NCBI GenBank assembly: GCA_046597185.1
Contig: JBKJLF010000513.1
Span: 1 to 5,588 of the forward strand
Direction: 5' to 3'
DNA: 5,588 nt
Source: CAMBDR01 sp046597185
GTDB lineage: Bacteria > Pseudomonadota > Gammaproteobacteria > Burkholderiales > Burkholderiaceae_D
Of the stretch, positions 1-5,588 are shown piece by piece (within the stretch, counting starts at the first letter, position 1; every line of letters starts with the position of its first letter). The notes under the pieces are model-generated. The model did no database searches and had not been told where the DNA came from. It saw only the letters and a program-made list of their open reading frames with translations. Position numbers and translations under genes: made by a program.

Positions 1-1411
1 CATCCTGCACATGGTGCAGCGCAACAAATTTAAGTTTTTTGCGCCACCCCATGTAGTCGATTAAAGTCGCAAATACCACACGCCGCAAGCCTCTAGCCCT
101 GCTATCTTCACGCAACACTTGTTGCATCTCTGCATATCGTTGCGAACCCAACACCAACATCACCGCTTGCGAACTGGCAATACGTTGCAAGAGCGTGGCT
201 TGATCGAGGTTGGCATCCACCAACACTGCCACCGCACCCGCCTTTAAAATACCAAAATAGGCAATCAACCATTGTGGTGTATTTGGCAAGACCAGCATGA
301 CTCGCTCATTGGGTTGAATATGGCGTGCGATCAAGCCATGGGCGAAGCGGTTGGCCAAACGATCAAGCTCGCGCCAACTGATATTGCTGCCAAAATACGA
401 CACGGCGCTCAGCTTGCCGAAACGACGGGCTGTGGTTTCAAGCAAGCGCGGCAAGGCCACGGTCGGCAATTTAATCCGATACGGTGTGCGCGCATCGTAA
501 TATTTCACCCAGGGTCGCTCGACTTCGAGTTGTTTGCGTACCTGTCGTTTGGTGGCTTTTTGCAAAGCACGCACTTCCGCCAGCGCAACCGGGTCAAGTT
601 GCGCTGATAAAAAGCGCTCAATGGTGCGATTGACTGCGTCTGGGCGCTCCACCATGACCTGGTGTGCCGACACCGGAACAATCACTTGTTCTGCATCGGG
701 AATCAGTTTTGCCACTTCAGTATAGGACTCTGCCGCAAACAAAATATCGCGCTGCCCCAAAATAACCAGACTGGGCACCTTAATATTGCGTAAATACGCC
801 GTGCCATCCCAATTCATCAAGGCATTTTTGTTTTGCAAATACACCACATGGGCTGGAGGATACATTTTGGCGGCATTAAACCCGACCCAGGGCAATAATT
901 CGCGGATTGCGGTTAAAAAGCGCGGCGGCAAACGCAAAAACATGCGTCCCAGCAAGCGCAAGCGAAATTGCACCGCTGAGGCAATAATCACCAGTGCCGA
1001 AACCCGCTGTGGATGCTTATTCACAAAGTAAGCCGCCAGTGCGCCGCCAAAGGAATGGCTGATCATGATAAATTGCTGCGGCACGCGCAGGGCCAGCAGT
1101 GCGGCTTCGAGATCGGCCACCAATTCGGGCACATCATAATGCCCACCTTCGGCTTCGGTGGGGGCGTCGGTATAGCCATGACCGCGTAAATCGAGCGCGA
1201 TGACGCGGTAATCGGCCTGAAACTGTTCCAGCTGGTATTCCCAATACGCGGCGCGGCCGCCAAATCCATGCACAAACACCATGGTCGGGGCGATATATTT
1301 ATCGCCAGTAGACGGGCCAGCTTCGACCACGCTCATTTCCAGCGCGATTTTGCCTGCCACGCGATTGGGCAATTTCAAAGTCTGGCGGTGTAAGTCAACA
1401 TCAAATCGCAT
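1..1411 (-). CDS. alpha/beta hydrolase fused to AMP-dependent acyl-CoA synthetase (3' end missing)
   Basis: One frame stays open from the ATG at 1411 to the left edge (470 codons, no stop), so the C-terminus is missing. Residues about 41-268 are an alpha/beta hydrolase: oxyanion-hole motif HGFGG (48-52), DLRGHG (74-79), nucleophile elbow SHSFGG with Ser120, a cap of about 147-205, probable acid Asp222 in GQRD and His250 in SAHQ. Residues about 269-318 form a charged linker. From about 319 an adenylate-forming (FadD-like) domain begins, with ISWRELDRLANRFAHGL, VMLVLPNTPQW and FGILKAG, the typical N-terminal blocks. Its ATP-binding loop would lie beyond the edge; about 350-400 residues are probably missing. 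The ATG is the first start after an in-frame TAG (1454-1456), behind a weak GGGAA. No signal peptide is visible, so it is probably cytoplasmic. By family, the synthetase would convert a carboxylic acid, ATP and CoA to acyl-CoA; that the hydrolase supplies the acid from an ester or thioester is inference. The substrate is unknown. Confidence 0.85.
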   Translation of the reverse strand, partial: MRFDVDLHRQTLKLPNRVAGKIALEMSVVEAGPSTGDKYIAPTMVFVHGFGGRAAYWEYQLEQFQADYRVIALDLRGHGYTDAPTEAEGGHYDVPELVADLEAALLALRVPQQFIMISHSFGGALAAYFVNKHPQRVSALVIIASAVQFRLRLLGRMFLRLPPRFLTAIRELLPWVGFNAAKMYPPAHVVYLQNKNALMNWDGTAYLRNIKVPSLVILGQRDILFAAESYTEVAKLIPDAEQVIVPVSAHQVMVERPDAVNRTIERFLSAQLDPVALAEVRALQKATKRQVRKQLEVERPWVKYYDARTPYRIKLPTVALPRLLETTARRFGKLSAVSYFGSNISWRELDRLANRFAHGLIARHIQPNERVMLVLPNTPQWLIAYFGILKAGAVAVLVDANLDQATLLQRIASSQAVMLVLGSQRYAEMQQVLREDSRARGLRRVVFATLIDYMGWRKKLKFVALHHVQD

Positions 1412-1424
1412 GAAATTCCCAAGG

Positions 1425-1470
1425 TTTACAACACGACTATTTTTACAACACGACTATTTTTACAACACGA

Positions 1471-1475
<5 letters not shown>
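1425..1475. repeat. three tandem copies of a 17-bp sequence between fimV-like gene and fusion gene
   Basis: On the plus strand the unit tttacaacacgactatt occurs at 1425-1441 and 1442-1458 (identical), and at 1459-1475 with changes only in its last few bases (...gattatc). The array fills most of the 59-bp gap. The third copy contains the TAA stop of the FimV-like gene (1471-1473). The second copy carries the TAG (1454-1456) that closes the fusion gene's frame upstream of its ATG. The unit is not a multiple of three and is not palindromic. It may be a slippage duplication or a set of regulatory sites; the sequence alone does not decide. Confidence 0.9.
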
Positions 1476-3570
<2,095 letters not shown>

Positions 3571-3582
3571 GTCCCTCTCATC
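3571..3582 (-). promoter_or_regulatory. probable ribosome binding site of the FimV-like gene
   Basis: Read on the minus strand, GATGAGAGGGAC lies directly before the ATG at 3570. The GAGG core is only about 3 bases from the ATG, closer than ideal. It is still the only purine-rich site among the candidate starts, and it decides the chosen start. It lies inside the 22-bp gap after the oxidoreductase stop codon. Confidence 0.5.
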
Positions 3583-3592
3583 CATCACGAAT

Positions 3593-5588
3593 TTAGTTTT
3601 TCTCAACCTGCACCAAAACATCATAAAAAGTCGGCGCATTACCCATATCGGTCAATTTTTGGCTGGTGACTTCATTGGCATTTTTGCCGTCACTGGCCAT
3701 TTTTTTCCACCAAATCGACAAGCCTACCACCAAGCCGGGTCGAGCGTTCTCAGTAATTCGTACTTTCGCTACAAAACTGCCGCGATCATTAAAAATACGC
3801 ACCTTGTCACCGACATGAATACCACGTTGTGCCGCATCATGCGGATGCATATCCAGATGCGGCTCGCCCTCGACTGCGCGCAAGCTAGTCACATTGACAA
3901 AAGTACTATTGAGAAAATTTCGGGCTGGCGGAGAAATCATGGCCAGCGGATATTTCGCCGCCAAGGCCGGATTACTGGCCACCGATTCATAAGGGGGAAT
4001 ATAGGTTGGCAAAGGGTCGAGCCCCGCCTCTTGCATGCGCGCACAAAAAAATTCGCACTTGCCTGATGGCGTAGGAAAATTACCCGTGGCAAACGGTGCG
4101 GTGACGGCATTTAATTTTTGCCAACCTTTACGTTTCAAACCACCCCAATCAAAATGAATCGCGCGCACATGGCTGGCGTCAAACGCCTGGGCTGCGATTT
4201 GATCATCGGTTTCATAGAAACAGGCATCGTCAAAACCCATGCGCTGCGCGATCAGGCGGAAAATCTCGGTATTCGGTTTCGATTCGCCGAGCGGTAGAAT
4301 GGCCGGGTTATTGGCCATCATATAAGTATGGCCGTAGGCAAAGTGTATGTCGTGATGCTCCAGTTGGGTGGTTGCGGGTAGCAATATATCGGCGTAATCA
4401 GCGGTATCGGTTTGAAAATGCTCCAGCACCACGGTGAACAAGTCTTCGCGCGCGAAGCCTTGCATCACCTTGTCCGACTCCGGCGCAATTGCCACCGGGT
4501 TGGAATTGTAGACGATAATCGCTTCAATTTGGGGGCCAAATTCAGGTGAAGCAGGGCGCAATAAATCATCGCCGATGGTGGACATATTAATGGTGCGCGG
4601 CCGCTCGACTGGCATCAGATCGGGCCGTTGCAAGGCACTAAAGTTACGTGGAAAGGTATCGGAGGTAGAAAACAGCATGCCGCCAGCCGCATGCCGCCAG
4701 GCCCCCACCAAAGCTGGCAGGCACGCAATATTGCGCACCCCCATGCCACCGCCATGTGCGCGCTGCATGCCATAGTTGGCGCGAATCAGCACGGGCAAAC
4801 CCTGCATCGCGGTTTCGCCATACAAACGGGCCAAATCCAGCACTTCATCCACGCTGATGCCGCACACTTCCGCCACCCGCTGCGGCGGCCATTGTTTGAC
4901 GCGCTCTTTCATTTGATCAAAGCCCAGGGTAAACTCGGCCACGTATTCGTGATCGATCCAGTCTTCACCGATCAACACATGCATCATGCCCAAAGCCAGG
5001 GCTGCGTCGGTGCCGGGTAAAATGGCGATATGTTGATGACATTTTTGCGCACTCAGGGAGCGATACGGGTCAATCGCAATAATGGTGGCCCCGGCCCGTT
5101 TGGCTTCTTGCACCCGAGTCCAAAAATGCAGGCTCGACGCAATCGGATTACTGCCCCAAATGATAATCAGCTTGGCATGGTCAACCTGTTCCAGATCGGT
5201 ACCGATACGTGCGCCGATGGTGTAGCGATAACCCGCGCCGCCTGCCGAGGCGCAAATGGTGCGTTCCAATTGCGAAGCGCCCAGGCGATGAAAAAAACGC
5301 GATGACATTGAATCACCCTGTACCAGCCCCATGGTGCCTGCGTAGCTGTAGGGGAGAATCGCCTGGGGTACGCGGCGGTAAATGTCGCCCAGCCGGGTGG
5401 CGATGGTATCGAGCGCTTCTTGCCAACTGATACGTTCGAACTTGCCTTCACCTTTTTTGCCGATTCGGCGCATCGGGTACAACAAGCGATCAGGATGATA
5501 GGTGCGCTCGGTATAGCGCGCCACCTTGGTACACAATACCCCCGAAGTGGGTGGATTATCCGGGTCACCGCGCACGGCGGTGGCCACG
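3593..5588 (-). CDS. molybdopterin oxidoreductase, DMSO-reductase superfamily (5' end missing)
   Basis: The frame is open to the right edge and ends at TAA (3593-3595). The GTG at 5587 is very probably an internal Val codon, because the N-terminal [4Fe-4S] region of this family is absent: only its fourth cysteine is seen, in GVLCTKVARY (Cys19 of the visible 664 residues). The rest is nearly complete: the molybdopterin oxidoreductase domain (about 50-480) with IIIWGSNPIASSLHFW (141-156), IIAIDPYRS (169-177) and ILPGTDAALALGMMHVL, and the C-terminal molydopterin dinucleotide-binding domain (about 546-664) with SPPARNFLNST, GDKVRIFNDRG and a closing NEVTSQKLTDMG. These enzymes hold a Mo (or W) bis-MGD cofactor and move electrons through the Fe-S cluster. 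The substrate cannot be read from the sequence: the loop at the expected metal-ligand region reads TICASAGGAG (110-119), with both Cys and Ser available. Any Tat signal would lie outside the window. No partner subunit gene follows. It is followed after 22 bp by the FimV-like gene, suggesting co-transcription. Confidence 0.9.
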   Translation of the reverse strand, partial: VATAVRGDPDNPPTSGVLCTKVARYTERTYHPDRLLYPMRRIGKKGEGKFERISWQEALDTIATRLGDIYRRVPQAILPYSYAGTMGLVQGDSMSSRFFHRLGASQLERTICASAGGAGYRYTIGARIGTDLEQVDHAKLIIIWGSNPIASSLHFWTRVQEAKRAGATIIAIDPYRSLSAQKCHQHIAILPGTDAALALGMMHVLIGEDWIDHEYVAEFTLGFDQMKERVKQWPPQRVAEVCGISVDEVLDLARLYGETAMQGLPVLIRANYGMQRAHGGGMGVRNIACLPALVGAWRHAAGGMLFSTSDTFPRNFSALQRPDLMPVERPRTINMSTIGDDLLRPASPEFGPQIEAIIVYNSNPVAIAPESDKVMQGFAREDLFTVVLEHFQTDTADYADILLPATTQLEHHDIHFAYGHTYMMANNPAILPLGESKPNTEIFRLIAQRMGFDDACFYETDDQIAAQAFDASHVRAIHFDWGGLKRKGWQKLNAVTAPFATGNFPTPSGKCEFFCARMQEAGLDPLPTYIPPYESVASNPALAAKYPLAMISPPARNFLNSTFVNVTSLRAVEGEPHLDMHPHDAAQRGIHVGDKVRIFNDRGSFVAKVRITENARPGLVVGLSIWWKKMASDGKNANEVTSQKLTDMGNAPTFYDVLVQVEKN

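Noticed and set aside
272..1031. Several plus-strand open frames (272-607, 534-725, 786-1031)
   Set aside because: They lie opposite a continuous minus-strand frame with clear hydrolase and synthetase motifs, and show no recognisable domain or ribosome site.
1..1411. OleBC olefin-biosynthesis fusion
   Set aside because: The domain order fits, but the nucleophile elbow has Ser (SHSFGG) where OleB-type enzymes have Asp, and no oleA or oleD is visible. Kept only as an alternative until the rest of the gene is seen.
1412..1470. Rho-independent terminator after the FimV-like gene
   Set aside because: The gap is filled by direct repeats, not an inverted repeat, and there is no GC-rich stem followed by a U-run.
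5587..5588. GTG at 5587 as the true start of the oxidoreductase
   Set aside because: The family needs about 25 more N-terminal residues carrying three cluster cysteines, and the residues at this point (ATAVRGDPDNP) match the interior of such proteins. The gene is cut by the window edge.

Overview
The whole window is read from the minus strand. It holds three genes transcribed right to left: a molybdopterin (Mo-bisMGD) oxidoreductase that enters cut from the right edge (3593-5588), a FimV-like inner-membrane protein (1471-3570), and an unusual fusion of an alpha/beta hydrolase with an AMP-dependent acyl-CoA synthetase that runs off the left edge (1-1411). Nearly every base is coding. The only gaps are 22 bp (3571-3592) and 59 bp (1412-1470). 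I see no rRNA, tRNA, CRISPR array, transposase, attachment site or clear hairpin terminator.

The organism is most likely a betaproteobacterium. This rests mainly on the FimV-like protein: its N-terminal core, a long Ser/Ala-rich region, a coiled coil, one membrane helix and a helical C-terminal domain are a layout I associate with betaproteobacterial FimV-family proteins. This is inference from family memory; no search was run. The coding regions are of moderate GC with similar codon use, and nothing marks any of the three genes as recently acquired.

Right part (3593-5588): an oxidoreductase of the DMSO-reductase superfamily. The first three cysteines of its [4Fe-4S] site lie outside the window, and the fourth is at the start of the visible part. 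Middle part (1471-3570): the FimV-like protein, starting 22 bp after the oxidoreductase stop, so the two are probably co-transcribed. It contains a Ser/Ala tract made of trinucleotide repeats. Left part (1-1411): the hydrolase-synthetase fusion, separated from fimV by a 17-bp sequence repeated three times in tandem, whose third copy contains the fimV stop codon.

The three products do not form an obvious pathway. The oxidoreductase is redox metabolism, the FimV-like protein is envelope or polar organisation, and the fusion is probably acyl-ester hydrolysis coupled to fatty-acid activation. Shared direction and tight spacing suggest shared transcription at least for the first two, but not necessarily a shared function. 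The best candidate for something poorly described is the hydrolase-synthetase fusion: it has the domain order of OleBC-type olefin enzymes but a serine, not an aspartate, at the nucleophile position.
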